Of a stretch of DNA of 49,301 bases, positions 6,564-14,876 are shown in pieces. Under the pieces are notes generated by a model. It ran no database searches. It saw only the letters and a list, made by a program, of their open reading frames with translations, and was not told where the DNA came from. Source of the DNA: Oscillospiraceae bacterium. Lineage in GTDB: Bacteria; Bacillota; Clostridia; Oscillospirales; Acutalibacteraceae. Numbering within the stretch: the first letter of the stretch is position 1; every line of letters starts with the position of its first letter. The stretch covers positions 1 through 49,301 of the forward strand of contig SVPF01000018.1 in assembly GCA_015066005.1 (NCBI GenBank). Direction: 5' to 3'. Position numbers and translations under genes: made by a program.

Positions 6564-7304
6564 TTATTCATAATCTACAACATCAACCCATGAAAGCAAA
6601 AATTCACGTTCCTCGGGCTTACCCTTTACTGACTGTGAAGCGGCGACAATAGGAAGCCATTTCTGAATATACTGACGGGCGGTGTCGCTTTTTTTACAGA
6701 AAATTTCCATATATTTTTTAGCAACGTCTTCCTTGCCGTTAAGGCAGAAAAGAAGATAAGTTCTTGCAACGTCGGCCGAAGCATTGCCTTGGGTTGCGTG
6801 TGCCCAGTCAATTATATAAATTTTGCCGTTATCAGCAATAATTACATTTGACGGATCAAAATCACCGTGGCAAACCTTATTATGCTTGGGCATACCCGCA
6901 AGGCGTGTGTGAAGCTCATATCTTGTGGTTGCATCCAAATTTGTTTCATCTATTTTACGGTTCATTTTGTCCTTAAGCTTTGTAAGCAAGGTTGATTTTT
7001 GCGAATGAATAAGCATTTGAACATCTACAAACTGTTCAAGATACTTATCAAAATTATCACTGTCCTCTGCCATAAGCTCAGCAATCGACTTGCCCTCAAT
7101 AAACTCTTCAACTATGGCCCATTTTCCGTCCACTTTTGTTATTTCAAGAATTTTAGGAATATTAAGTGCGGTTTCTTCAATTCGCGCTTGATTAAGCGCT
7201 TCGTTTAAAATTCCCGCTTTGGAATAATTTTCGTCAAACACCTTAATACATTTGTCACCGTCGCGATAAACGATTTTACCAATTCTTTTAGCAATAATTT
7301 CCAT
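6564..7304 (-). CDS. Aminoglycoside-phosphotransferase-fold kinase
   Basis: 246 residues from ATG at 7304. AAGGAG eight bases upstream favours it over the GTG at 7313. The APH/choline-kinase catalytic loop HGDFDPSN is at 146-153 (Asp148) and the metal-binding IDWAHA at 165-170 (Asp166). The N-lobe carries a glycine-poor nucleotide loop and the IVEEFIEGKS hinge. The start lies 12 bases after the adhE stop, so it is probably cotranscribed with adhE. Drug resistance is unlikely from context. Relatives phosphorylate sugars, choline-like alcohols or amino sugars, so a small-alcohol or damaged-metabolite substrate is possible, but this is inference. Confidence 0.85.
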   Translation of the reverse strand: MEIIAKRIGKIVYRDGDKCIKVFDENYSKAGILNEALNQARIEETALNIPKILEITKVDGKWAIVEEFIEGKSIAELMAEDSDNFDKYLEQFVDVQMLIHSQKSTLLTKLKDKMNRKIDETNLDATTRYELHTRLAGMPKHNKVCHGDFDPSNVIIADNGKIYIIDWAHATQGNASADVARTYLLFCLNGKEDVAKKYMEIFCKKSDTARQYIQKWLPIVAASQSVKGKPEEREFLLSWVDVVDYE

Positions 7305-7316
7305 AAAATTCACTCC

Positions 7317-9935
7317 TTAAATATCCTTGTGTTCGCCGTAATATGCGTTAAGATACATCTGCTTGATTTCACTCATTAAGGGATAACGGGGATTAGCGCC
7401 TGTGCACTGGTCGTCAAATGCCTGCTCGACCATTTCATCAAGTCGGTCAAGGAAGTCTTTTTCATCAATGCCGTAATCCTTGATGGTTTCCTTTATGCCA
7501 ACCTTTGCCTTAAGCTCGTTAATTGCTTTAATAAGATTTTCAAGCTTTTCTTCATTTGTATTGCCGCCAAGGCCAAGATGATCGGCAATTTCAGCATAAC
7601 GAGCAAGAGTATGAGGATGGTCATATTGTGAGAAGGTACCCATTTTAACGGGTGTTTCAGAAGCATTAAAGCGGATAACCTCTTCAATCATTAAAGCATT
7701 GGCAACACCGTGAGGTAGATGATGGAAAGCACCAAGCTTGTGCGCCATTGAATGACATACACCAAGGAATGCGTTTGCAAATGCCATACCTGCCATTGTT
7801 GCGGCATTTGCCATCTTTTCACGCGCTTCAATATCGGTCTGTCCGTTTTCATAAGCACGGGGTAAATATTTAAAAATATTTTTAAGGGCCTGCAAAGCAA
7901 GACCGTCGGTATAATCGGTAGCAAGCATTGCGGCATAGGCTTCAACGGCGTGGGTTACAGCGTCAATACCTGAAGCCGCGGTAAGACCTTTAGGTGCAGA
8001 CATATGAAAATCAGTATCAATAATTGCCATATTAGGTAGCAATTCATAGTCAGCCAAAGGATACTTAACACCTGTGTTTTCATCAGTGATAACCGCAAAG
8101 GGTGTAACCTCAGAACCTGTACCTGCAGATGTAGGCACAGCAATAAAGTAAGCCTTTTCACCCATTTTTGGGAAGGTGTATACACGCTTGCGAATGTCAA
8201 TAAAGCGCATTGCCATATCCATAAAGTCGGCTTCGGGATGCTCGTAAAGCACCCACATAATCTTAGCCGCATCCATTGCCGAGCCACCACCCAAAGCAAT
8301 AATGGTATCAGGCTTGAAGGCTGCCATTTGCTTAGCACCGTCACGCGCATTTTTAAGGGTCGGGTCAGGCTGAACATCAAAAAAGGTGGTGTGCGCAATA
8401 CCCATTTCATCAAGCTTGTCGGTAATAGGCTTAGTATAACCGTTTTCATAAAGGAAGGTATCGGTTACGATAAATGCACGCTTTGCGCCGCGAACAGTTC
8501 TTAATTCGTCCAGTGCAACGGGCAAGCAGCCTTTTTTAATATAAACCTTTTCAGGTGCGCGGAACCAAAGCATATTTTCCCTTCTTTCAGCAACAGTTTT
8601 AATGTTTAATAAATGCTTAACACCCACGTTATCAGACACCGAGTTACCGCCCCAAGAACCGCAACCGAGTGTGAGTGACGGTGCAAGCTTAAAGTTATAA
8701 AGGTCACCTATACCACCGTGTGATGAGGGTGTATTAACTAAAATACGGCAGGTCTTCATTCGGGCCGCAAATTCACTCAGCTTTTCACCCTCAGTAACCT
8801 CATTAAGATAAATTGAAGATGTATGACCGTAGCCGCCGTCAGCCACAAGCTGTTCAGCCTTTAAAAGCGCATCCTCAAAGCTGGTTGCTTTATACATTGC
8901 AAGCACAGGACTTAACTTTTCGTGTGCAAACTCTTCGCTGAGCTCTACGCTTTCAACCTCACCAATAAGGATTTTTGTGCTTTCAGGAACACTTACACCC
9001 GAAAGCTCAGCAATTTTAGCAGCCTTTTGACCAACAATTTTAGCATTAAGCGCGCCGTTTATAATAATCGTTTTTCTAACCTTTTCGGTTTCTTCTTCGT
9101 TTAAGAAATAGCAACCGCGTGTTGCAAATTCAGCCTTTACAGCCTCATAAATGCTTTCCATAACAATCACCGACTGTTCGGAAGCACAAATCATACCGTT
9201 ATCAAAGGTTTTTGAATGAATTATAGAGTTAACAGCCAATAAAATATCGGCGCTGTCGTCAATAATTGCAGGGGTGTTACCTGCGCCTACGCCCAATGCG
9301 GGCTTACCGCTGGAATAAGCCGCCTTAACCATACCGGGACCGCCCGTAGCCAAAATAATATCGGCTTCCTTCATAACGGTATTTGTCATTTCAAGACTCG
9401 GCACATCTATCCAATCAATAATTCCTTCAGGCGCGCCCGCCTTAACCGCAGCCTCAAGCACTAATTTTGCAGCAGCAATGGTGCTGTTTTTGGCACGCGG
9501 GTGTGGAGAAATAATAATGGCGTTTCGGGTTTTTAATGCAATAAGACATTTGAAAATTGCGGTAGATGTGGGGTTAGTAGTAGGAATAACTGCCGCAATA
9601 ACACCGATAGGCTCAGCAATTTTCTTTATACCGAAGGCCTTATCCTCTTCAATAACACCGCAGGTTTTAGTGTCCTTATAAGCGTTGTAAATATATTCTG
9701 AAGCATAGTTATTTTTAATAACCTTATCCTCAACAACGCCCATGCCCGTTTCCTCTACTGCCATTTTGGCGAGAGGAATTCGTGCTTTGTTTGCGGCAGA
9801 TGCGGCTGCTAAGAAAATTTTATCTACCTGCTCCTGCGAAAAGGTGGCAAACTTTCTTTGAGCTTCTCTTGTGCGGGCAATTGCTTGTTCAAGCTTTTCT
9901 ACACTGTCAACCAACAAATAATTTTGCGTTTCCAT
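7317..9935 (-). CDS. adhE: Bifunctional acetaldehyde-CoA / alcohol dehydrogenase AdhE
   Basis: 872 residues from ATG at 9935, set by GGAGG six bases upstream. A longer frame to 9983 has no ribosome site and would cover the Rex box. The N-terminal acetaldehyde dehydrogenase domain has catalytic Cys250 in NGMICASEQS. The C-terminal iron alcohol dehydrogenase domain has GGGSAMDAAK (549-558) and the expected iron ligands Asp658, His662, His728 and His742. It reduces acetyl-CoA to ethanol with two NADH, recycling NAD+ in fermentation. The enzyme forms spirosomes in other bacteria. Length is standard for the family. A Rex operator lies just upstream, and an APH-like kinase follows in the same transcript. 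Confidence 0.97.
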   Translation of the reverse strand: METQNYLLVDSVEKLEQAIARTREAQRKFATFSQEQVDKIFLAAASAANKARIPLAKMAVEETGMGVVEDKVIKNNYASEYIYNAYKDTKTCGVIEEDKAFGIKKIAEPIGVIAAVIPTTNPTSTAIFKCLIALKTRNAIIISPHPRAKNSTIAAAKLVLEAAVKAGAPEGIIDWIDVPSLEMTNTVMKEADIILATGGPGMVKAAYSSGKPALGVGAGNTPAIIDDSADILLAVNSIIHSKTFDNGMICASEQSVIVMESIYEAVKAEFATRGCYFLNEEETEKVRKTIIINGALNAKIVGQKAAKIAELSGVSVPESTKILIGEVESVELSEEFAHEKLSPVLAMYKATSFEDALLKAEQLVADGGYGHTSSIYLNEVTEGEKLSEFAARMKTCRILVNTPSSHGGIGDLYNFKLAPSLTLGCGSWGGNSVSDNVGVKHLLNIKTVAERRENMLWFRAPEKVYIKKGCLPVALDELRTVRGAKRAFIVTDTFLYENGYTKPITDKLDEMGIAHTTFFDVQPDPTLKNARDGAKQMAAFKPDTIIALGGGSAMDAAKIMWVLYEHPEADFMDMAMRFIDIRKRVYTFPKMGEKAYFIAVPTSAGTGSEVTPFAVITDENTGVKYPLADYELLPNMAIIDTDFHMSAPKGLTAASGIDAVTHAVEAYAAMLATDYTDGLALQALKNIFKYLPRAYENGQTDIEAREKMANAATMAGMAFANAFLGVCHSMAHKLGAFHHLPHGVANALMIEEVIRFNASETPVKMGTFSQYDHPHTLARYAEIADHLGLGGNTNEEKLENLIKAINELKAKVGIKETIKDYGIDEKDFLDRLDEMVEQAFDDQCTGANPRYPLMSEIKQMYLNAYYGEHKDI

Positions 9936-9961
9936 TTTAGTCCTCCAAATAAAATTTATCT

Positions 9962-9979
9962 TTGTCATTATTTTAACAA
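9962..9979 (-). promoter_or_regulatory. Rex operator upstream of adhE
   Basis: On the minus strand the site reads TTGTTAAAATAATGACAA, against the Rex consensus TTGTTAANNNNTTAACAA: one arm is perfect and the other has two mismatches. It lies 27 bases before the adhE start, just downstream of a plausible -10, TATGAT. Rex senses NADH/NAD+ and represses fermentation genes in Clostridia. Confidence 0.7.
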
Positions 9980-10014
9980 TCATATCCCGTTTTGAGAATT
10001 CTTAAAATGTTTCA

Positions 10015-10040
10015 GGGGGTTATCAATTTTGATAACCCCC
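10015..10040 (-). terminator. Hairpin after the LysR gene
   Basis: GGGGGTTATCAA (10015-10026), TT, TTGATAACCCCC (10029-10040): a 12-bp perfect stem, 11 bases past the LysR stop. The following T tract is weak (ATTTT). It probably terminates the LysR transcript before the adhE promoter. Confidence 0.65.
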
Positions 10041-10051
10041 CACTGTCACTT

Positions 10052-10972
10052 TTACAAATATTTATTTTTCGAAGCAGTAAGGCATTCAATAAATTTTTTG
10101 TCAAGCTCACTTAATTTATAGCCGTTTTTATAAATTAAAATATCCTTATATACCTTTTTATTATCAATGCACTTCTTTTGTACCAAATCGTAACGGTCAA
10201 GTAAATCCTGCGGTACGGGTGACACCCACATAAAAGTGTTTTCATTTTTATTTAAAAGCTCAAATTGGCTTGCACGCTCAAAAATAAAAATACGTCTTCC
10301 TATATTGTCGGGCAATTCCTCCTTAACAACCTTTGACTGTGGCATTGACGGCACATACGGGTCAGCATGAGCAATTTCAATATAATCAGTTAAATCGTTA
10401 AAGGAAATTTTTTCCTTTTTTGCAAGCGGGCTTTGACGGCTCATAACAATGGAATAGGTAAAATCGGTCACGTTTTCAAAAACCAGGCTTTTTTCCTCTA
10501 AAAGTGCCTTAAAATACTTATCGTAATTTTCGGCATAACGGATTATACCCAAACGGTATTCGTGATTTTCAAGGTTATGAATTGTACGCTGAGAATTGGT
10601 TTCCTTATAAAATATTTCGGCCGAATCGCCGGTTAGACATTTTGAAAATTCGGCAAAAGCGTTTGAAATATAGCAGGCGCGCGGCACCGAAATGGAAAAC
10701 CGCTGTTTTTTGGGGGCACCGTCCCTATAAAAACGTTCGACCTGATTTATTTGCGCCAAAATAATCTTGGCATAGTTCATAAACTCCTCACCCTCGGGGG
10801 TAAGCTCCATTCCCTTTTGGGTGCGTTCAAATATGGTAATTCCAAGGTCGGCCTCCAATTCCTTAATAGAACGGCTTATATTCGGCACCGCTATAAGCAG
10901 CTTTTCGCCGGCCTTACTAAGTGACCCCGCCTTTGCAACCTCTAAGGCATATTTCATGTGTAGTATATTCAA
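10052..10972 (-). CDS. LysR family transcriptional regulator
   Basis: 306 residues, TTG start at 10972. The opening MNILHMKYALEVAKAGSLSKAGEKL is the standard LysR winged-helix N-terminus (about 3-62, HTH AGEKLLIAVPNISRSIKELE), so the unusual start is secure. The effector domain covers about 90-295. It lies upstream of adhE in the same orientation but is separated from it by a hairpin, so it may control adhE or the divergently transcribed queT-like gene. The shared 150-base region to queT is AT-rich. The effector is unknown. Confidence 0.9.
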   Translation of the reverse strand: MNILHMKYALEVAKAGSLSKAGEKLLIAVPNISRSIKELEADLGITIFERTQKGMELTPEGEEFMNYAKIILAQINQVERFYRDGAPKKQRFSISVPRACYISNAFAEFSKCLTGDSAEIFYKETNSQRTIHNLENHEYRLGIIRYAENYDKYFKALLEEKSLVFENVTDFTYSIVMSRQSPLAKKEKISFNDLTDYIEIAHADPYVPSMPQSKVVKEELPDNIGRRIFIFERASQFELLNKNENTFMWVSPVPQDLLDRYDLVQKKCIDNKKVYKDILIYKNGYKLSELDKKFIECLTASKNKYL

Positions 10973-11068
10973 AAAATCACCCGCCGATTTTAATATTATT
11001 AAAAATTATAACACAAAAAATAATTATAATCAATTATAGCCTTAAAATTTACCAAATAATATTATTTA

Positions 11069-11097
11069 TTGAAAAATTTGTAAAAAGGGTATATAAT
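11069..11097 (+). promoter_or_regulatory. Promoter of the QueT-like gene
   Basis: TTGAAA (11069-11074), 17 bases, TATAAT (11092-11097). The leader is only about 25 bases, too short for a preQ1 riboswitch. Confidence 0.7.
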
Positions 11098-11127
11098 AGA
11101 AACAATATAACGCGATAAGGTGAAAAA

Positions 11128-11652
11128 ATGTCAAAACGCAACAATTTAAACTATATAATAACCTCGGCCTTAATTGCCGCGGCCTACGCTTCCCTTACAT
11201 TTTTAAGCGGGGTTTTTGGCTTAGCCTTCGGTCCAATTCAGCTTCGCCTTTCGGAAGTGCTCACAATTTTTCCCGTTTTTACCCCCGCGGCAATTCCGGG
11301 GCTTACCGTAGGCTGCTTTATTTCAAATATAGGGTCGTTTAACGCAATTGATATGGTTTTCGGCACTTTAGCAACCCTTGCGGCCGCTTTTTTAACATAT
11401 TATTTGCGAAACCTTAAGGTGAAGGGCATTCCCTTTTTGGCGCTGCTGCCACCTGTTGTAATAAATGCGGTGGTTATTGGCTTTGAAATTGCCGTTTTCT
11501 TTATGCCCGACACATCTTTCATTTGGGCATTTTTAATTTCGGCAGCGCAAATTGGCATAAGTCAGTTTATCGTTTGCTTTGTCTTTGGTATTCCCTTTTA
11601 TTTGGCATTTAATAAATACAACATTTTTGAAAAATTAGGCAACAAAAAATAA
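11128..11652 (+). CDS. queT: QueT-like ECF transporter S component
   Basis: 174 residues with about five to six hydrophobic helices and the QueT/DUF988 signature: ITSALIAAAYASLTFL at the start, GPIQLRLSEVLTIFPVF (about 36-52), then PGLTVGCFISNIG. This family is the substrate-binding subunit for energy-coupling-factor uptake of queuosine precursors. The ECF energising module is not in this window, so it would be shared with other S components. The sugar transferase gene follows 20 bases later in the same orientation, and the two may be cotranscribed. Confidence 0.85.
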   Translation: MSKRNNLNYIITSALIAAAYASLTFLSGVFGLAFGPIQLRLSEVLTIFPVFTPAAIPGLTVGCFISNIGSFNAIDMVFGTLATLAAAFLTYYLRNLKVKGIPFLALLPPVVINAVVIGFEIAVFFMPDTSFIWAFLISAAQIGISQFIVCFVFGIPFYLAFNKYNIFEKLGNKK

Positions 11653-11672
11653 CCGCTTTTAAAGGTGCTATT

Positions 11673-13028
11673 ATGATTAAAACTTTTATTAAAATTCGAA
11701 AATCGGTAATGCTTGCCATTAAAGCCCTTATGCTTTGCGCAATAACATTTATATTTATCGAAGCTTGGATTACTCACTACACCAATTCACTTTTCAGCAA
11801 AAACGGTAACTATTTGGTTATTTTTTCATTCGTATTTTTGCTTATACTGTTCGGCGCGCTCTTCAGTGCCTTTAAAATTGGCATTTACCGCCTTAGTGAA
11901 ATTATTTACAGCCTTTCGCTTTCAATTGTAATAACCAATTTTATGATGTATTTGGAGCTAAGCCTTATAGCCCGCGAAATGCTAAACCCCGCACAGCTTT
12001 TACTAAGCATGTGTTTCGAAATCGGCATTGGCTTTATAGGTTCAGTTTGCGCAAATACCGTTTATTTCAAGCTTTACCCCCCGAAAGAGCTTTTGGCAAT
12101 CTTTGGTGATGACCAGGCAGGCTTCAGGCTTATTACAAGAATGAACCTTATACACCAGCGCTTTAAAATTATGCGCGGTGTTAACGCCAACACCGAAAGC
12201 CTTGAAAAAATAAAACAGCTTATTGACAAGTACGAAGGCGTGCTTATTTGCGATATTGATAAAAACCTTGAAAACAAGCTTTATTCATACTGCTATTCAA
12301 AGCAAAAGCGCATTTATCTTTTGCCGTCGGTTACTGATATTTTGATAAGCAAAAGCCACCAAATACAAATTGGTGACACGGTAGTTATTATGGGCAAAAA
12401 CCTTGGCCTCAGCCCTGAACAGCGCTTTTTAAAGCGCGCGCTCGATATTGTTGTTTCGGGAATATTACTTATAGTTGCCTCACCCTTTATGATTGTAACC
12501 GCCCTTGCCATAAAGCTTTACGATGGCGGAAGCGTTTTATATAAACAGGAGCGCTTAACGCTTAACGGCAAGCATTTTTATGTTTACAAGTTTAGAAGTA
12601 TGATTGAAAACGCCGAACAAAAAAGCGGCGCGGTGTTGGCCTCTAAATCGGACAGTCGCATAACCCCTGTCGGTAAAATTATTCGCGCCTGCCGACTTGA
12701 TGAATTGCCCCAGCTTATAAATGTTTTAAAGGGTGATATGTCACTTGTGGGCCCCCGCCCCGAACGACCCGAAATTGCCGAGCAATATTACGAAACCTTG
12801 CCTGAATTTGCATATCGCTTAAAAACCAAGGCGGGTCTTACAGGCTATGCGCAGCTTTACGGCAAATATAATACCACCCCTGCGGACAAGCTTAAAATGG
12901 ACTTAATTTACATTGAAAGCTACTCCATTTGGCTTGATTTTAAGCTTCTTATTTTAACCTTTAAAATTTTGTTTATGAAGGACAGCACCGAGGGTGTTGA
13001 CCAAAATAAAAAAACTGCCGAAAAATAA
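11673..13028 (+). CDS. Polyprenyl-phosphate sugar-1-phosphate transferase (WbaP/WcaJ type)
   Basis: 451 residues, ATG with AAAGGTG upstream. Four hydrophobic segments fill the first 130 residues. A soluble CoA-binding-like region spans about 135-245. The bacterial sugar transferase domain begins near 250 with FLKRALDIVVSG and a re-entrant helix. The catalytic motifs YKFRSM and DELPQLINV, then SLVGPRPE, are present. It transfers a sugar-1-phosphate from a nucleotide sugar to undecaprenyl phosphate, starting an exopolysaccharide or other glycan at the inner face of the membrane. No other glycan genes are adjacent, which is unusual for an initiating enzyme. The sugar is not predictable. Confidence 0.9.
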   Translation: MIKTFIKIRKSVMLAIKALMLCAITFIFIEAWITHYTNSLFSKNGNYLVIFSFVFLLILFGALFSAFKIGIYRLSEIIYSLSLSIVITNFMMYLELSLIAREMLNPAQLLLSMCFEIGIGFIGSVCANTVYFKLYPPKELLAIFGDDQAGFRLITRMNLIHQRFKIMRGVNANTESLEKIKQLIDKYEGVLICDIDKNLENKLYSYCYSKQKRIYLLPSVTDILISKSHQIQIGDTVVIMGKNLGLSPEQRFLKRALDIVVSGILLIVASPFMIVTALAIKLYDGGSVLYKQERLTLNGKHFYVYKFRSMIENAEQKSGAVLASKSDSRITPVGKIIRACRLDELPQLINVLKGDMSLVGPRPERPEIAEQYYETLPEFAYRLKTKAGLTGYAQLYGKYNTTPADKLKMDLIYIESYSIWLDFKLLILTFKILFMKDSTEGVDQNKKTAEK

Positions 13029-13029
13029 T

Positions 13030-13058
13030 TTAAGCCCGACCTATCCGGTCGGGCTTAA
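13030..13058. terminator. Bidirectional terminator
   Basis: TTAAGCCCGACC (13030-13041), TATCC loop, GGTCGGGCTTAA (13047-13058). It lies between the convergent sugar transferase gene and the small gene at 13068. Confidence 0.88.
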
Positions 13059-13067
13059 TTCCTTTTA

Positions 13068-13340
13068 TTAAGATTTTAATGCACTATCAAGCCAAACGAA
13101 TCCAAAATCAAGCGCTTCAAACATTGTGGGTTTTGTAGTTTCCTTGACAATACGGTCCTTATCGCTTAAAGCGGTATCGCTTTTTAAAAGCTGAACCTTA
13201 ATTTTATTGGGTTCACCGTTTGCATCCTCACCCAAAATTGTAAATTTAACCACAAAGGCTTCGGCCATATCGCCGTAATAAATTTCATTTTTGCACCTTA
13301 CTAAAGGTTTTTCTTTATAAGTAATAAAATTTTCGCTCAT
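13068..13340 (-). CDS. Small conserved-looking protein of unknown function
   Basis: 90 residues from ATG at 13340, preceded by AGAAGGTG with a 5-base spacer; the longer frame to 13370 has no ribosome site. It is soluble, with no Cys clusters or signal. The middle contains KFTILGEDANGEPNKIKVQLL, a predicted beta-hairpin, and the end is a short helix, FEALDFGFVWLDSAL. I do not recognise a family. It is transcribed divergently from glyS, with a clean ribosome site and its own shared terminator, which supports a real gene. Confidence 0.7.
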   Translation of the reverse strand: MSENFITYKEKPLVRCKNEIYYGDMAEAFVVKFTILGEDANGEPNKIKVQLLKSDTALSDKDRIVKETTKPTMFEALDFGFVWLDSALKS

Positions 13341-13404
13341 AATTGCACCTTCTAAAAATCTTCTATTCATAAAGTATAAACTATATAATTAAATATGTCA
13401 AGTA

Positions 13405-13433
13405 TTGACTTTTCATAGATTTTTAGATAATAT
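13405..13433 (+). promoter_or_regulatory. Promoter of glyS
   Basis: TTGACT (13405-13410), 17 bases, TAATAT (13428-13433). The start codon is 40 bases later. There is no T-box or other leader structure. Confidence 0.6.
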
Positions 13434-13472
13434 AGTATTTGTAGAAATTTGGCTTTATCGGAGGATAAAAAA

Positions 13473-14864
13473 ATGGAAAATTCAAAGAAAAATATGGAAA
13501 CGGTCGTTACCTTAGCCAAGGGTCGCGGCTTTATATACCCCGGCAGTGAAATTTACGGCGGTTTGGCAAACTCGTGGGACTACGGCCCCTTGGGTGTAGA
13601 GCTTAAAAACAACATTAAAAAGGCCTGGTGGAAGAAGTTCGTTCAGGAATGTCCCTACAATGTTGGTCTTGACAGCGCAATTATTATGAATCCTGAAACC
13701 TGGGTTGCATCAGGTCACCTTGGCGGCTTTTCCGATCCGCTTATGGATTGTAAAAACTGCAAAACCCGTCACCGTGCTGATAAGCTTATTGAAGATTATG
13801 TTGCACAAAACGGCCTTTCTGATAATCCCGCCGCTATGAGCGACAGTGAAATGAGCGAATATATTAAGGAGCATAAAATTGGCTGCCCTGACTGTGGCTC
13901 GCACGATTTTACCGATATTCGCAAATTTAATCTTATGTTTAAAACCTTCCAGGGCGTTACTGAGGACAGCACCTCTACCCTTTACCTTCGCCCCGAAACC
14001 GCACAGGGTATTTTCGTAAACTTTAAGAACATTGCCCGTACAACACGCAAGAAGGTTCCCTTCGGTGTTGCGCAAATCGGTAAATCCTTCCGTAATGAAA
14101 TTACCCCCGGTAACTTCATTTTCCGTACTCGCGAATTTGAACAAATGGAGCTTGAGTTTTTCTGCAAGCCCGGTACCGACCTTGAATGGTTTGAATTCTG
14201 GCGCGGCTACTGCCGTGACTGGTTGTTAAATCTTGGTATGGATAAGGACAGCCTTCGCCTTAGGGATCACGATAAGGATGAGCTTTGCTTCTATTCAAAA
14301 GCCACTACCGACTTTGAATTTATGTTCCCGTTCGGTTGGGGTGAATTATGGGGTGTTGCTGACCGTACCGATTACGACCTTACCCAGCACGCCAATCATT
14401 CGGGTGAAAGTATGGAATATTTCGACCCCGAAACCAACGAAAAGTACATTCCTTATGTTATCGAACCGTCCTTGGGTGCTGACCGTGTGCTTTTGGCTTT
14501 CTTCTGCAACGCTTACGATGAGGAAACCGATGAAAAGGGCGACACACGTGTAGTTCTTCGCTTACACCCCGCCCTTGCTCCCTTTAAGGCAGCTGTTCTT
14601 CCCCTTTCTAAAAAGCTTTCTGACAAAGCAGGTGAAGTTTACACCGAGCTTTCAAAATACTTTAATATTGATTTTGATGATGCAGGCTCTATCGGCAAGC
14701 GTTATCGCCGCGAGGATGAAATCGGAACACCGATATGCATCACCTACGACTTTGATTCATTAGAGGACGGCTGTGTTACTGTTCGCGACCGTGACACAAT
14801 GGAGCAAAAGCGTATTCCTATTACCGACCTTAAGGCTTATATTGAAAAAGCTGTTGAATTTTAA
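13473..14864 (+). CDS. glyS: Glycyl-tRNA synthetase, dimeric type
   Basis: 463 residues from ATG at 13473, with GGAGG upstream; an in-frame TTG at 13449 precedes the ribosome site and is rejected. It is a class II synthetase of the single-chain (alpha2) GlyRS type. N-terminal motif 1 region is [21 protein letters not shown] zinc-ribbon-like insertion has CKNCKTRH and CPDCGSHDF. Motif 2 contains [13 protein letters not shown] and FRNEITP. A C-terminal anticodon-binding domain begins near 365 ([19 protein letters not shown]). It charges tRNA-Gly with glycine in the cytosol. Length is typical. A Na/Pi cotransporter gene follows 12 bases later, so the two probably share a transcript. Confidence 0.97.
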   Translation: MENSKKNMETVVTLAKGRGFIYPGSEIYGGLANSWDYGPLGVELKNNIKKAWWKKFVQECPYNVGLDSAIIMNPETWVASGHLGGFSDPLMDCKNCKTRHRADKLIEDYVAQNGLSDNPAAMSDSEMSEYIKEHKIGCPDCGSHDFTDIRKFNLMFKTFQGVTEDSTSTLYLRPETAQGIFVNFKNIARTTRKKVPFGVAQIGKSFRNEITPGNFIFRTREFEQMELEFFCKPGTDLEWFEFWRGYCRDWLLNLGMDKDSLRLRDHDKDELCFYSKATTDFEFMFPFGWGELWGVADRTDYDLTQHANHSGESMEYFDPETNEKYIPYVIEPSLGADRVLLAFFCNAYDEETDEKGDTRVVLRLHPALAPFKAAVLPLSKKLSDKAGEVYTELSKYFNIDFDDAGSIGKRYRREDEIGTPICITYDFDSLEDGCVTVRDRDTMEQKRIPITDLKAYIEKAVEF

Positions 14865-14876
14865 AGGTGAAACTTT

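Noticed and set aside
6564-7304. Aminoglycoside resistance gene
   Set aside because: Fold and catalytic loop fit APH, but the cotranscription with adhE and divergence from known resistance enzymes make a metabolic kinase more likely.
7955-8449. Long open frame on the same strand inside adhE
   Set aside because: Alternative frame of a complete, motif-verified gene; no ribosome site and unlikely composition.
11098-11127. preQ1 riboswitch upstream of queT
   Set aside because: Only about 25 bases lie between promoter and start, and no preQ1 aptamer motif is seen.
13380-13472. T-box or glycine riboswitch upstream of glyS
   Set aside because: The leader is short and lacks the AGGGTGGnACCGCG sequence or any long stem.
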